NCBI RefSeq assembly: GCF_019375475.1
Contig: NZ_JAHXGQ010000006.1
Location: forward strand, 124,001-188,000
Origin: Saccharothrix obliqua
GTDB taxonomy: Bacteria > Actinomycetota > Actinomycetes > Mycobacteriales > Pseudonocardiaceae
Direction of reading: 5' to 3'
Length of the DNA: 64,000 nucleotides
Shown: positions 36,130-45,010 of the stretch, piece by piece
Layout: the number at the start of each line of letters is the position of its first letter
How positions within the stretch are numbered: position 1 is the first letter of the stretch
Program-made: the position numbers and the translations under genes
The notes under the pieces: model-generated
Database searches by the model: none
What the model was told of the DNA's origin: nothing
The model's input: the letters and a program-made list of their open reading frames with translations, nothing else

Positions 36130-37059
36130 GTGGACTGGCTGGTGTGGGCGTGGTTCGCGGCGACGTTCGCGCCGCTGCTGTGGCGGCGGCGCTTCCCGCT
36201 GGCCGTCATCGCCGCGACCGGCCTGTCCACCTGGCTGTACTACGTGACCGGCCACTGGGGCCCGCTGATCGTCGCGCCGGCCGTCGCCGTGCTGTCGCTG
36301 CGCAGGCTCCGGCTCGCCGAGCGGCGGGACCGGCGGCTGGAGGAGGAGCGGCTGCGGATCGCCCGCGAGGTGCACGACGTGGTCGCGCACAGCCTCGCCA
36401 TGATCAACGTCCAGGCCGGTGTCGCGGCGCACGTCGCGGACCGCCGGCCCGAGGAGGCGGTGAAGGCGCTCCGGGCGATCAAGGAGGCGTCCGGGCACGC
36501 CCTGGACGACCTGCGGGCCACCCTCGGCGTGCTGCGGACCGGCGGTGGCGCGGCACCCGTGCCGACGCTGGCCCGGCTGGACGAGCTGGTCGGCCCGGTG
36601 CCGCGGGCCCGGGTCGAGGGCGTGCCGGGCGAGCTGCCCGCGCAGGTCGACGCGGCGGCGTACCGGGTGGTGCAGGAGTCGCTGACCAACGCCCTGCGTT
36701 ACGCGCCGGACGCCACGGAGGTGGTGGTCTCGTTCGAGCGCACGGCCGCCGGGCTGGTGCTGGTCGTGCGGGACGACGGGTCGGGCGCGGGCGTGCCGCA
36801 GGGCGCGGGCGCCGGGCTGCGGGGCATGACGGAGCGGGTCGAGGCGCTGGGCGGGACGCTGGCGGCCGGTCCCGCGCCGGGTGGCGGCTTCGAGGTGCGT
36901 GCGGTTCTGCCGTGGGAGGTGGCGCGTGATCAGGGTGGTGCTGGCCGACGACCAGGTGCTGGTGCGGGCGGGGTTCCGCCTGCTGCTGGACACCGAGGAC
37001 GGGTTCGAGGTGGTCGGCGAGGCGGGCGACGGGGCGGAGGCCCTGCGGCTCGCGCGTGA
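36130..37059 (+). CDS. NarL/DesK-type sensor histidine kinase (HisKA_3)
   Basis: Small membrane sensor kinase. Two N-terminal helices (to about residue 57) leave almost no extracellular part. The HisKA_3 motif REVHDVVAHSLAMI carries the phospho-acceptor His82, and the HATPase has ESLTNALRYA and VRDDGSGAG, AGLRGMTERV. The kinase fold ends near VRAVLPWEVA, but the frame continues 134 nt into the response regulator gene before a stop at 37059. Either the extra tail is real or a frameshift has removed a stop overlapping the next start. GTG 36130 is used; ATG 36094 is possible. Confidence 0.88.
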   Translation: MDWLVWAWFAATFAPLLWRRRFPLAVIAATGLSTWLYYVTGHWGPLIVAPAVAVLSLRRLRLAERRDRRLEEERLRIAREVHDVVAHSLAMINVQAGVAAHVADRRPEEAVKALRAIKEASGHALDDLRATLGVLRTGGGAAPVPTLARLDELVGPVPRARVEGVPGELPAQVDAAAYRVVQESLTNALRYAPDATEVVVSFERTAAGLVLVVRDDGSGAGVPQGAGAGLRGMTERVEALGGTLAAGPAPGGGFEVRAVLPWEVARDQGGAGRRPGAGAGGVPPAAGHRGRVRGGRRGGRRGGGPAARA

Positions 37060-37597
37060 GCACCGGCCGGACGTGGTGGTGATGGACATCCGGATGCCCG
37101 GCGTCGACGGCCTGGCCGCGACCCGCGACGTGTGCGCCGCGCTGCCCGAGGTGAAGGTGCTCGTGCTGACCACGTTCAACGTGGACGACTACGTGTTCGA
37201 GGCGTTGCGCGCCGGCGCGTCCGGGTTCCTGCTCAAGGACACCGACCCGGTCGAGCTGCTGCACGCGTTGCGCGTGGTGGCGCGGGGTGACGCGCTGCTC
37301 GCGCCGAGCGTGACGCGGCGGCTGGTCGAGGAGTTCGCGGCGCGGCCCGAGCACCGCAGGCCGGACCACCGCGCGCTGCGCGAGCTGACCACGCGGGAGC
37401 GCGAGGTGCTGGCGCTGGTGGCGGGTGGTCTGTCGAACGACGAGATCGCCGCGCACCTGGTCATCTCGCCCGCGACCGCCCGCACGCACGTGAGCCGCGT
37501 GCTGACGAAACTGGGTGCGCGCGATCGGGCACAGCTGGTCGTGCTCGCCTACGAATCCGGTTTGGTGCGGCCCGGCGGCCATAACCCGACGGTATGA
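36926..37597 (+). CDS. NarL/LuxR-family response regulator
   Basis: Partner of the preceding kinase, 223 residues. The receiver domain has the acidic pair in VVLADDQVL, phospho-acceptor Asp54 in VVMDIRMPG and Lys in FLLKDTDP. A LuxR-type helix-turn-helix (LTTREREVLALVAGGLSNDE) ends the protein. GTG 36926 has GGGAGG 6 nt upstream inside the kinase gene. Its targets are unknown; the small secreted protein gene upstream and divergent is one possibility. Confidence 0.93.
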   Translation: MIRVVLADDQVLVRAGFRLLLDTEDGFEVVGEAGDGAEALRLAREHRPDVVVMDIRMPGVDGLAATRDVCAALPEVKVLVLTTFNVDDYVFEALRAGASGFLLKDTDPVELLHALRVVARGDALLAPSVTRRLVEEFAARPEHRRPDHRALRELTTREREVLALVAGGLSNDEIAAHLVISPATARTHVSRVLTKLGARDRAQLVVLAYESGLVRPGGHNPTV

Positions 37598-37739
37598 GGA
37601 ATTGTTATAGCTCTGGTAACCGAGGGTATTGGCACTATTCGACATGCATTCCGGGGCGCAACCAACAAGGGTGCATATTCCCGTTACGGAAAGCAAGCGG
37701 ATCACCACCGATATTGCACGGAGGGTGACCAACGCCGGA

Positions 37740-37764
37740 AGCCCCGCGTTGTCGGCGCGGGGCT
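37740..37764. terminator. Hairpin after the response regulator
   Basis: AGCCCCGCG pairs perfectly with CGCGGGGCT around a 7-nt loop. It sits between the response regulator and the convergent 124-residue gene, in an otherwise lower-GC 190-bp gap that shows no gene. Confidence 0.55.
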
Positions 37765-37783
37765 GGGTGACCTCGAACGGGTG

Positions 37784-38158
37784 TCAGGCGATGGCGCCTG
37801 GTGGCAGCTTCAGCTTGAACGGCAGCGTCGTCACGACGGCCAGGTCGGACGCCGTCCGCCTCATCAGCGTGGGCGCGTTGCGCGTACCGGGCTCGGGCAG
37901 GTCGAGCAACCGGTCCACCGCCTCGACGAGGGGTCCCTCGTAGATCCAGACCGCCTGCGCGGCCCGCGTGCTGTCCCGAACCGCTGGTAGGCGGCCCGCG
38001 CGGGCCTCCGACTCCGACCAGAACAGGATCGAGTCGATGAAGCCGCGGCGCTGCTTGAACGCCATGATGCGGTCGAGCTGCCCGTCCTCGTCCCGGAGGT
38101 GGAGGAACTGGAAACCGCTCTCGCGCAGCTCGATGACCTTGCTCAGTGCGAGATCCAT
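37784..38158 (-). CDS. Unknown 124-residue soluble protein
   Basis: I do not recognise the family. The protein begins MDLALSKVIELRESGFQFLHL and has a mix of helix and strand, with no signal or membrane helix; FIDSILFWSESEARAGRLP and AAQAVWIYEGPLVEAVDRLL are the most structured stretches. ATG 38158 has AGGTAGGT 5 nt upstream, which makes expression likely. It is a lone gene between the two-component system and the glycan region, with lower GC upstream. Confidence 0.72.
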   Translation of the reverse strand: MDLALSKVIELRESGFQFLHLRDEDGQLDRIMAFKQRRGFIDSILFWSESEARAGRLPAVRDSTRAAQAVWIYEGPLVEAVDRLLDLPEPGTRNAPTLMRRTASDLAVVTTLPFKLKLPPGAIA

Positions 38159-38531
38159 GGCGCACCTACCTCTGTTCTGAGGTCCCCTAGCAGGTACAGG
38201 TCTGCTGACCTGAAATGGATCGTACGGCAACCGCACAATCCCCCATAGGGCCTAGGTGGACGAAGTACGGCCAATCCGCGCGCGATGCCGCTCGCTTTTC
38301 GGCGCGATCCGCAGCGACCATAGGGTGCGCGCCGAAAATGTGACCGCTCCCAAAGTGACCAGGCTCACAGCAAGCCACATCGGTGCCTCCGGGGCGTTCG
38401 CGGGCGGTCTCACCGGAACAGACGTCGTTCATGGGTCCGGGTTGCCCCGGACCCGGTGGACCAACCCGCGACCTCGGCAGACTTGCCGGATCGGGTGAAA
38501 GCGCGCTCACCCGCGCGGTTATCCTGGCGCG
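38159..38531. other. 373-bp intergenic region with a candidate Crp site
   Basis: A lower-GC stretch between divergent genes, with no supported frame. It probably holds the promoters of the 124-residue gene and of gmd. It contains a Crp-like palindrome (38354-38369) and a nearby TGTGACC half-site at about 38339. Confidence 0.6.
38354..38369. promoter_or_regulatory. Candidate Crp/Fnr-family binding site
   Basis: AGTGACCAGGCTCACA matches the Crp consensus TGTGA-N6-TCACA at every position but the first. It lies 163 bp before the gmd start. Crp homologues are known in actinobacteria, but occupancy here is inference. Confidence 0.4.
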
Positions 38532-39521
38532 GTGGCTCGCGCATTGATCACCGGCATCACCGGGCAGGACGGCCGGTACCTCGCGGAACTCCTCCACAGC
38601 AAGGGGTACGAGGTCTTCGGGCTGGTCAAGGGGCAGAGCAACCCCCGCGCGGAACTGGTGCAGCAGGAGCTGCCGTTCGTGGAGGTCGTCTCCGCCGACC
38701 TCCAGGACCTGACCAGCCTCATCTCCGCCGTCGAGCAGACCCAGCCCGACGAGGTCTACAACCTCGCCGCCATCTCGTTCGTCGCGCTCAGCTTCAAGCA
38801 GGCCGAGCTGACCTCCAACGTCACCGGCCTCGGCGTGCTGCGGATGCTGGAGGCCATCCGGATGGCCGGTGGCAGCACCGACAACCCCATCCGCTTCTAC
38901 CAGGCGTCCAGCTCGGAGATGTTCGGCAAGGTCCGCGAGACGCCGCAGCGCGAGACGACCCCGTTCTACCCGCGCTCGCCGTACGGCGTGGCCAAGGTCT
39001 TCGGCCACGACATCACGGTCAACTACCGCGACAGCTACGGCCTCTACGCGTGCTCCGGCATCCTGTTCAACCACGAGTCGCCCCGGCGCGGCCTGGAGTT
39101 CGTCACCCGCAAGATCACCAACGCGGTGGCCCGGATCAAGCTCGGCCTCCAGGACACCCTGGTGCTGGGCGACCTGGAACCGCGGCGCGACTGGGGTTTC
39201 GCGGGCGACTACGTGCAGGCCATGTGGCAGATGCTCCAGCAGGACGAGCCGGACGACTACGTGATCGCGACCGGCCGGACGCACCGGGTCCGCGACTTCG
39301 TGGCCGCCGCGTTCGCCCACGCCGGCATCGAGGACTGGGAGCGGCACGTCACCCAGGACCCGCGCTTCTTCCGGCCCGCCGAGGTGGACCTCCTCGTCGG
39401 CGACGCCGGCAAGGCGCACGAGAAGCTCGGCTGGAAGCCCGAGGTCGCCTTCGACGAGCTGGTCGCCATGATGGTCGACCACGACCTGGACGTGGAGGCC
39501 CGCAAGGCCGGCCTGGCGTGA
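38532..39521 (+). CDS. gmd: GDP-mannose 4,6-dehydratase
   Basis: Extended SDR of 329 residues converting GDP-mannose to GDP-4-keto-6-deoxymannose. [16 protein letters not shown] binds NADP, SSSEMFG carries the catalytic Ser/Thr-Glu pair and [10 protein letters not shown] the Tyr-Lys. NHESPRRG and [11 protein letters not shown] are Gmd-specific. No epimerase or reductase to finish GDP-fucose, rhamnose or perosamine is in the window. The start is GTG 38532. It sits 60 nt before the AlgX-like gene and is probably co-transcribed with it. Confidence 0.95.
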   Translation: MARALITGITGQDGRYLAELLHSKGYEVFGLVKGQSNPRAELVQQELPFVEVVSADLQDLTSLISAVEQTQPDEVYNLAAISFVALSFKQAELTSNVTGLGVLRMLEAIRMAGGSTDNPIRFYQASSSEMFGKVRETPQRETTPFYPRSPYGVAKVFGHDITVNYRDSYGLYACSGILFNHESPRRGLEFVTRKITNAVARIKLGLQDTLVLGDLEPRRDWGFAGDYVQAMWQMLQQDEPDDYVIATGRTHRVRDFVAAAFAHAGIEDWERHVTQDPRFFRPAEVDLLVGDAGKAHEKLGWKPEVAFDELVAMMVDHDLDVEARKAGLA

Positions 39522-39581
39522 TCCGCGCCGCGGTCGGCGAAACCGGCGCACCGCGGTGACCACGCCGGCTACCCTCTGGGG

Positions 39582-40889
39582 GTGAGCACGGACCAGGTGG
39601 GGGCACCGAAGCAGGCCGCGACGTCCTTGCCGGTCCTCCCGGAGTCGTTCCTGCCGGTCGAGCACGCCCTCTACCGGCCGCGGCACAGCGCCCGCCAGCG
39701 CACCGCCCGCTACGCCGCCGTGCTGTTCTTCCTGCTGCCGATGGCGATGCTCGCCGTCGGCATGCGCCCCGCGGAGTTCGAGAACCGCGAGCTGGCGCAC
39801 TTCCCGTCACCCACCGACGGCTGGGACTTCTTCCCCAAGCTGGAGAAGTGGGCCGCCGACCACATCCCGCTGCGCGACAAGGCGGTCGCGGTCGCCGACG
39901 GCATCAGCCGCGGCGTGTTCGGGGAGGCACCCAAGTTCGACCGCCCGCAGGGCCCGGTGGGCCCCGTCGTGCCGCCGCCCAAGGACCCGTCGCTGGACCG
40001 ACCGGAACCGACGGCGTTCGTGACCGTCGTGGAGGGCAAGGGCGACTGGCTGTTCCTGGGCACCGACATCAAGTACGCCTGCAACCCGCCCGTGGCACCG
40101 GAGGACACCTACGCGCGGATCGACCGGCTGCGCGCGGCCGTCGAGTCGTCCGGGCGGAAGTTCGTCCTCGCCGCCGCGCCGAACAAGAGCACGATGGCCC
40201 CGGACTTCCTGCCCGCGCGGTACTTCGGCCGGGACTGCCTGGCCACCGGCCGCGACCGGTTCTGGCAGGACATCCAGGGCCACGACGTCCTCGACCTGCG
40301 GGCCGGTCTCCGCGAAGCCGCCGAGCGCAACAACGGCACGCCGGCCTACTCGAAGTACGACAGCCACTGGACGCACGACGGGAGCGTGGTGCTGGGCCGC
40401 GCCGTGGCGGAGAAGGTGCGGCCGGGCACGACCCGCACGTGGGAGGTTGAGCGCACCGGTGAGGACGACCGGCCCGGCGACCTCGCGAAGCTGATCGGCA
40501 GGCAGGAGGTCGACTCCATCCCCGCGTACGCCGTCCGGCCGGACGGCGAGCGGGAAGCGCCCATGCCACCGCCGGAGAACGACCGCGACCCGAGGCGCTT
40601 CACCCAGGACCGCAAGGACGGCGTGGTGGACGCCAAGGCCGCGATGGTCGGCGACTCGTTCGGCTACTACTCCGCGCCGTACGTCGCCGCCGGGTTCACC
40701 GAGCTGGAGCTGCGGCACGTGGACATGGCGAACAAGGACCCGCAGGGGCTGGCCCGCGTGCTCGCCGACTCCGACGTGGTGGTGCTGGTCGCGGCCGAGC
40801 GCAACCTGGTCGGCGGCATCTACCCGATGCTGAAGCCGTCCGTGATCGACGTCGTGGCCGCGGAACTGGCCGCCCGCCCGCGTCGCTAG
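39582..40889 (+). CDS. AlgX/AlgJ-like SGNH-hydrolase-fold protein, membrane anchored
   Basis: Protein of 435 residues resembling the acetyltransferase partners AlgJ/AlgX of alginate acetylation. A cytoplasmic N-terminus of about 45 residues precedes one helix (YAAVLFFLLPMAMLAVGM). NRELAHFP, DWLFLGTD, YDSHWTHDGS (catalytic Asp-His) and VGDSFGYYS (nucleophile Ser) are the family motifs. It would transfer acetyl groups to an exported glycan outside the membrane, working with a membrane acyl donor such as the AT3 proteins on the other strand. Its stop is in a CTAG shared with the first of those. Confidence 0.87.
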   Translation: MSTDQVGAPKQAATSLPVLPESFLPVEHALYRPRHSARQRTARYAAVLFFLLPMAMLAVGMRPAEFENRELAHFPSPTDGWDFFPKLEKWAADHIPLRDKAVAVADGISRGVFGEAPKFDRPQGPVGPVVPPPKDPSLDRPEPTAFVTVVEGKGDWLFLGTDIKYACNPPVAPEDTYARIDRLRAAVESSGRKFVLAAAPNKSTMAPDFLPARYFGRDCLATGRDRFWQDIQGHDVLDLRAGLREAAERNNGTPAYSKYDSHWTHDGSVVLGRAVAEKVRPGTTRTWEVERTGEDDRPGDLAKLIGRQEVDSIPAYAVRPDGEREAPMPPPENDRDPRRFTQDRKDGVVDAKAAMVGDSFGYYSAPYVAAGFTELELRHVDMANKDPQGLARVLADSDVVVLVAAERNLVGGIYPMLKPSVIDVVAAELAARPRR

Positions 40890-42169
40890 GGCCCGCCACG
40901 CCGCTCGCGGTCGCGTGCCGCCAGCAACGCCCGCACCGTCACCGCGGACCCGTCCGTCCGCCCGTGGCGGGCCGGTGCCCGCGGTATCTCGTCGGTGCGC
41001 TCCACCGGGATCTCCTCCGTGCGCTCGGCATCGGCCCGCACGCGCAGCTCCGCCACACCCAGCTCGGCGGCCCGCGCCACCGCCTCCGGCGCGGGTCGGC
41101 GTGGTGACCGGGACAGCCGCCGCGCCAGGGCGTGACTCGGTCGCTCCACGTACCGGTAGCTCAACTCCACCACGCCGAACGTGGCGGCCACGGCCAGCGG
41201 CATCGCCAGCCACAGCGGCACGGCCGGCCGCAGCACGTCCAGCACCGCGAACGCCACCAGGCCGTGCAGCAGGTAGATCGAGTAGCTGCGCTCGGACAAC
41301 GCCACCCACAGCCGGCGCTCCCGCAGCCCGGGCTCGGCGAACAGCCCGAGCAGGAAGCACAGCACCGCGCCCGCGAGCGCCAGGCTGTACGACCCGTCCA
41401 GGCGGCCCATGTCCGGGCCGTCGACGAACACGTACAACGCCCACGCGACACCGCCGAACACCCCGCCCAACCACAGCGGGACCTTCTTCGCCGTGGTGGC
41501 CCAGATGACCTGCCCCAGCAACGGGATCGGCAGGTACGACACGTTCACCGCGAACAGGAACCAGGACGGCCCGAACGCGCGGGCGCTCATCAGCACCGCG
41601 AACACGAACACGAGCTGCGCCGCGATGCCCACCCACACCCACCGCCGCAGCACCGGCAGCACCAGCACCAGCACCGCGTAGAAGATCAGCTCCACGATCA
41701 GCGTCCACGCCACCCCGACCAGCGCCACCTGCGGCACGATCAGGTAGTTGATCACGAGCATGTTGGTGAGGACGGCCCACCACGACAGCTCGGGGTTGTT
41801 GCCCGTCAACGGCTGCACGCCCAGCCACAACGCGCCCGCGGTGAGCAGCACCACCACGAACATCGGCGTGTGCACGCGCACCAGCCGGTTGGCGGTGAAC
41901 CGCCGCTGCCCCATGCGAAGCGCGATCGGCGTCACCACGAAACCGCTGACCAGGAAGAAGAACGGCACCCCGACCTGCCCGATGCCCTGTGCGCCCATGT
42001 GCACCGGTTCGCTGGTCAGCGAGTCGATCAGGGTCACCACCGGGGTGGGTCCGGTTTCCCGCTTGGCCACCCACTGCTCGGCGAGGTGGCTGTAGAAGAC
42101 CAGGACCGCCGCGCTCGCGCGGCCGATGTCGATGAACGCGATCCGGGTTTTCCGCTCGGTGTCCAGCAA
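40886..42169 (-). CDS. Acyltransferase-3 family membrane protein (OafA/YrhL-like)
   Basis: Polytopic O-acyltransferase of about 427 residues with ten helices. The first helix has the catalytic His in LVFYSHLAEQW, and the second GVPFFFLVSGFVVTPIAL is typical; SYSIYLLHG lies near the end of the membrane part. A Glu/Arg-rich cytoplasmic tail of about 80 residues has two EEIPVERTDEIP-like repeats. TTG 42169, with AGAGGGG just upstream, fits the family start; GTG 42217 would add 16 residues. It would acylate a lipid-linked or exported sugar. Last gene of the operon. Confidence 0.88.
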   Translation of the reverse strand: MLDTERKTRIAFIDIGRASAAVLVFYSHLAEQWVAKRETGPTPVVTLIDSLTSEPVHMGAQGIGQVGVPFFFLVSGFVVTPIALRMGQRRFTANRLVRVHTPMFVVVLLTAGALWLGVQPLTGNNPELSWWAVLTNMLVINYLIVPQVALVGVAWTLIVELIFYAVLVLVLPVLRRWVWVGIAAQLVFVFAVLMSARAFGPSWFLFAVNVSYLPIPLLGQVIWATTAKKVPLWLGGVFGGVAWALYVFVDGPDMGRLDGSYSLALAGAVLCFLLGLFAEPGLRERRLWVALSERSYSIYLLHGLVAFAVLDVLRPAVPLWLAMPLAVAATFGVVELSYRYVERPSHALARRLSRSPRRPAPEAVARAAELGVAELRVRADAERTEEIPVERTDEIPRAPARHGRTDGSAVTVRALLAARDRERRGGP

Positions 42170-42245
42170 CCCGCCCCTCTCGCCGCGTGACCACAGCCCT
42201 CCGGAGGGTAACGCCACCGGGGGCGTGCTGTCGGCGGGTCGGGCG

Positions 42246-43355
42246 CTAGTCCGATCGACGCTCGCGTTTGCGGCGTTCCCACCGGCGGATCGCGCGATCG
42301 GCGGGCACCTCCACGAAGCGGTGCAGCACCTCGGTCACCGCGGCCACCGCGGCGAGGCCCGCCACCGTGGCGAGCGTCGGCCCGACCAGCGGCGTGAGCA
42401 GCCCGAGCAGCGGGTACATCGCGGGGATGTGCACCAGGTACACGGCGTAGGTCCGCTTCGCCCAGCCGCGCACGAACGGCGACCGGCACACCGGCCCGTC
42501 CATCGACACCAGCAGCACGGTCAGCAGCACGCCGAACAGCAGGGTCCTCGGCACCGCCTCGCCCATGCCCGAGTACCGGTAGAGCTTGTCCACCCACACG
42601 ACCACCGCGAAGTGCGCCACCCCGATCGCGATGCCGGTCAGCGGCGCGATCTTGCGGGAGTGCACCAGCGACACGAGCTGCCCGAGGCACAGCAGCGGCA
42701 GGTACCCGATCAGGCTGCCGACCTGCGAGAGCCCCGGCACGGACACGTCGAACGTCGCCAGGACCACCACGAAGCACAGCGGCGCGGCGGCCAGCGGCGC
42801 GGCCCACGGCAGGCGGCGCAGCACCGGGATCGTCGCGGCCACGTAGGCGTAGAAGCCGATCTGGATCAGCAGCGTCCAGGTGACGCCCAGCACCACCACC
42901 GGCGGCGACAGGAAGAACCCGCCCAGCACCAGGTTCGCGGCCAGGTCGCCGAAACCGAGCGCGGCCGGGTCGGCGGAGGTCCGGTACAGCCCGAACTTGA
43001 TGGCGAGCCAGCCCAGCAGCGTCGCCGCCCACAGCAGCGGGATCAGCCGGACCACGCGCCGCCGCAGGAACTGGCCGGGCGACTCGCGGTCCGCCACGTG
43101 CGTCACGACCACCCCGCTGACCACGAGGAAGACCGCCACGCCGAAGAAGTGCAGGTGGTCGTTGAGGTGCAGGGTGCCGACGACGCCCTCCTGGACCGCC
43201 GTCACCACCCAGAAACCGGGGTCCTTCAAGCCGTACCAGGCCGTCAGGTGGGTGAGCACGACGGCGCAGGACCCGATGACGCGCAACAGGTCCAGCCCGT
43301 GCATGTAGCCGGTCTTGCGCGTGGTCGCCTCCGGGCGCGCCTCGGTCGCCGTCAC
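42246..43355 (-). CDS. Second acyltransferase-3 family membrane protein
   Basis: Polytopic acyltransferase of 369 residues. HGLDLLRVIGSCAVVLTHLTAW carries the catalytic His of helix 1, HFFGVAVFLVVSGVVVTHVA is helix 2 and RTYAVYLVHIPAMY is the late conserved helix. GTG 43355 overlaps the stop of the previous gene by 4 nt. With the gene at 40886 it gives the operon two active-looking acyltransferases, which may use different sugars or acyl donors. The frame upstream of 43355 shadows the neighbour. Confidence 0.88.
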   Translation of the reverse strand: MTATEARPEATTRKTGYMHGLDLLRVIGSCAVVLTHLTAWYGLKDPGFWVVTAVQEGVVGTLHLNDHLHFFGVAVFLVVSGVVVTHVADRESPGQFLRRRVVRLIPLLWAATLLGWLAIKFGLYRTSADPAALGFGDLAANLVLGGFFLSPPVVVLGVTWTLLIQIGFYAYVAATIPVLRRLPWAAPLAAAPLCFVVVLATFDVSVPGLSQVGSLIGYLPLLCLGQLVSLVHSRKIAPLTGIAIGVAHFAVVVWVDKLYRYSGMGEAVPRTLLFGVLLTVLLVSMDGPVCRSPFVRGWAKRTYAVYLVHIPAMYPLLGLLTPLVGPTLATVAGLAAVAAVTEVLHRFVEVPADRAIRRWERRKRERRSD

Positions 43356-44290
43356 GCGGAACCCCCCACCGCGCGGTGCGCGCCCTCGCCCGCCAACCCG
43401 ACGGCCGCGACGGCCACCGCCAGCGCGACGCCGAACGGCAGGAAGTCCAGCAGTCCCAGCACCGGGTACCCGACGACCGGCACGGCCACCGCGAGCGGCA
43501 GCGCCCGGTCGGCGAGCCGGCGCACCGCGGTCCACCCGGCCGCCGCCACGCCCCTCGGCAGCGCGATCACGAACAGCAGCGCCGCCACGGTCGCGCCCAG
43601 CGGTCGCCAGTACCCGACCTGCTCGGGGAACAACAGGTCGCCGAGCACGGTCAGCACCAGGCACAGCAGGCCCAGGCCGACGCCGTGCGCGGCGGGCAGC
43701 CGCCCGGCGCGGAACAACGCCGCCAGCCGCCCGAACACCAGCAGTGGCACCAGGGTCGCGGCCGTGCCCACCAGGCGCAGCACCTCCGGACCGCCGTCGG
43801 CGAGCCAACCGCACAGCAACGCCACCAGGCAGCCCGCCTCCAGCAGGACGAACGACGCCAGGCCCGGTTCACGGCGCTCCAGCGGGCGCAGCGCGGGCAC
43901 CAGCGCGGCGACCAGCACGAGCGCCAGGACGGGTGCGGTCACCGCGCTGTCCAGCAACGGTTCCGCGCCCACCGCCCACAGCGCCGCGCCCACCGCCACC
44001 GCGCCCGCGAGCACCGGGAGGTGCGCGGCCACCACGCGGCGCCCGCCGGCGAGCCCGTACCCGGCCGCCATCAGCAGCAGCGCCGTGCCCAGGAACCCGA
44101 AGTCCTCGCCCAGCCCGCTCGGCTTGTTCACCCACGACCGGACGACCTCGACGAACGCCGGCGTGAAACCGTGCCGGTTCGGCCACAGGCCGACCAGGTA
44201 GCTGTACGCGAGCAGGCACACGCCGGCGGCGGTGACGACGCGGACGCCCGGCGCGATCGGGGGCGTGCGCACCGCGATCGGCTCAGCCAT
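43352..44290 (-). CDS. Polytopic membrane protein, possibly an inactive acyltransferase-3 relative
   Basis: Membrane protein of 312 residues with nine or ten helices. Helix 1 reads LLAYSYLVGLW and helix 2 DFGFLGTALLLMAAGYGL, which line up with the YSHL and GVPFFFLVSGF segments of the acyltransferase downstream. The catalytic His would be Tyr. This relation is my reading by eye and is not certain. It overlaps the upstream gene by 8 nt and the downstream acyltransferase by 4 nt, so it is a fixed part of the operon. Confidence 0.75.
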   Translation of the reverse strand: MAEPIAVRTPPIAPGVRVVTAAGVCLLAYSYLVGLWPNRHGFTPAFVEVVRSWVNKPSGLGEDFGFLGTALLLMAAGYGLAGGRRVVAAHLPVLAGAVAVGAALWAVGAEPLLDSAVTAPVLALVLVAALVPALRPLERREPGLASFVLLEAGCLVALLCGWLADGGPEVLRLVGTAATLVPLLVFGRLAALFRAGRLPAAHGVGLGLLCLVLTVLGDLLFPEQVGYWRPLGATVAALLFVIALPRGVAAAGWTAVRRLADRALPLAVAVPVVGYPVLGLLDFLPFGVALAVAVAAVGLAGEGAHRAVGGSA

Positions 44291-44915
44291 CGGCGGGCAG
44301 CGCCTTCACCTGGCGGGCCACCACGTCGGCGAACCGGTCCAGCGCCTCGGGTGCACCGGCGTCGGTTTGCAGCCGCACCAACAGGTCGTCGTGCGTGTAG
44401 TGGGCACGCGCGGTCGGCCGCGCCGAGGTGTCGTCGGCGGCGGCGGGCGTGCCCACCACCCGCTCCACACCGGCCACGCCACCACGCCGCTCCAGGCCGA
44501 AGGCGAGCTGGAGTTCGTCCAGCCGGTCGGCGGCGCGACGCGCGGCGTCCCGGTCGGCCATCCGCACCACGAACACCAGCACGCGACCGGCCGGGTGGTC
44601 GGTGGCCTGGGCGAACCGCGCCGCGCCCGCGCCCTCCTCCTCGACCGCCGCGATCTCGTTGTGGTGCAAGAACTTCAGGTCGGCGACATCGCCGAAGTGG
44701 CGTACGTCCGGGTTGAACCCCGGCCGGCCGCCGGGATCGGCCAGCGCCAGCACGAGCGGGTCACCCGCGATCCGGCCCGCCTCGCCGGTGGGCGGCACGT
44801 GCCAGGCGGCGGCGGGCACCGGTTTGCCCCACACCGCCCACGACGCCAGGCACACCGCGGCGAGCACCACGACGACGGCGAGCGAGACCGCTTTCGGCGC
44901 GCGTTCACCCGCCAC
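44283..44915 (-). CDS. Membrane-anchored protein, paralogue of the 48666-49790 product
   Basis: Protein of 210 residues with a basic start, one N-terminal helix (SLAVVVVLAAVCLASWAVWG) and an extracytoplasmic domain of about 170 residues. That domain matches the C-terminal domain of the SHOCT protein upstream in order of motifs: VADLKFL, an acidic stretch, GAGAARFAQAT, a strand VLVFVVRM, DRDAARRAADRLDELQLAFG and the ending VKALPADG. No function is known to me. GTG 44915 is the start. It follows a hairpin after the giant glycosyltransferase gene, so it may be expressed at a lower level. Confidence 0.78.
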   Translation of the reverse strand: MAGERAPKAVSLAVVVVLAAVCLASWAVWGKPVPAAAWHVPPTGEAGRIAGDPLVLALADPGGRPGFNPDVRHFGDVADLKFLHHNEIAAVEEEGAGAARFAQATDHPAGRVLVFVVRMADRDAARRAADRLDELQLAFGLERRGGVAGVERVVGTPAAADDTSARPTARAHYTHDDLLVRLQTDAGAPEALDRFADVVARQVKALPADG

Positions 44916-44956
44916 TCGACACCCCCCAGCCCGGATCGCGGCGCGCCGACACCAGG

Positions 44957-44986
44957 GCGCCGCCCTGGATTGTCGCAGGGCGGCGC
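44957..44986 (-). terminator. Hairpin between glycosyltransferase gene and next gene
   Basis: GCGCCGCCCT and AGGGCGGCGC (10-bp perfect stem, 10-nt loop) lie 25 nt after the stop at 45011 on the minus strand. It may attenuate rather than end the operon, since the following genes read the same way. Confidence 0.58.
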
Positions 44987-45010
44987 TCGGGCGTTACCGG
45001 AATCCGCAGA

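Noticed and set aside
33742..37179. A 1,145-residue minus-strand frame spanning ugd-ggt-two-component genes
   Set aside because: It crosses four well-supported genes including divergent ones, and its composition is a shadow.
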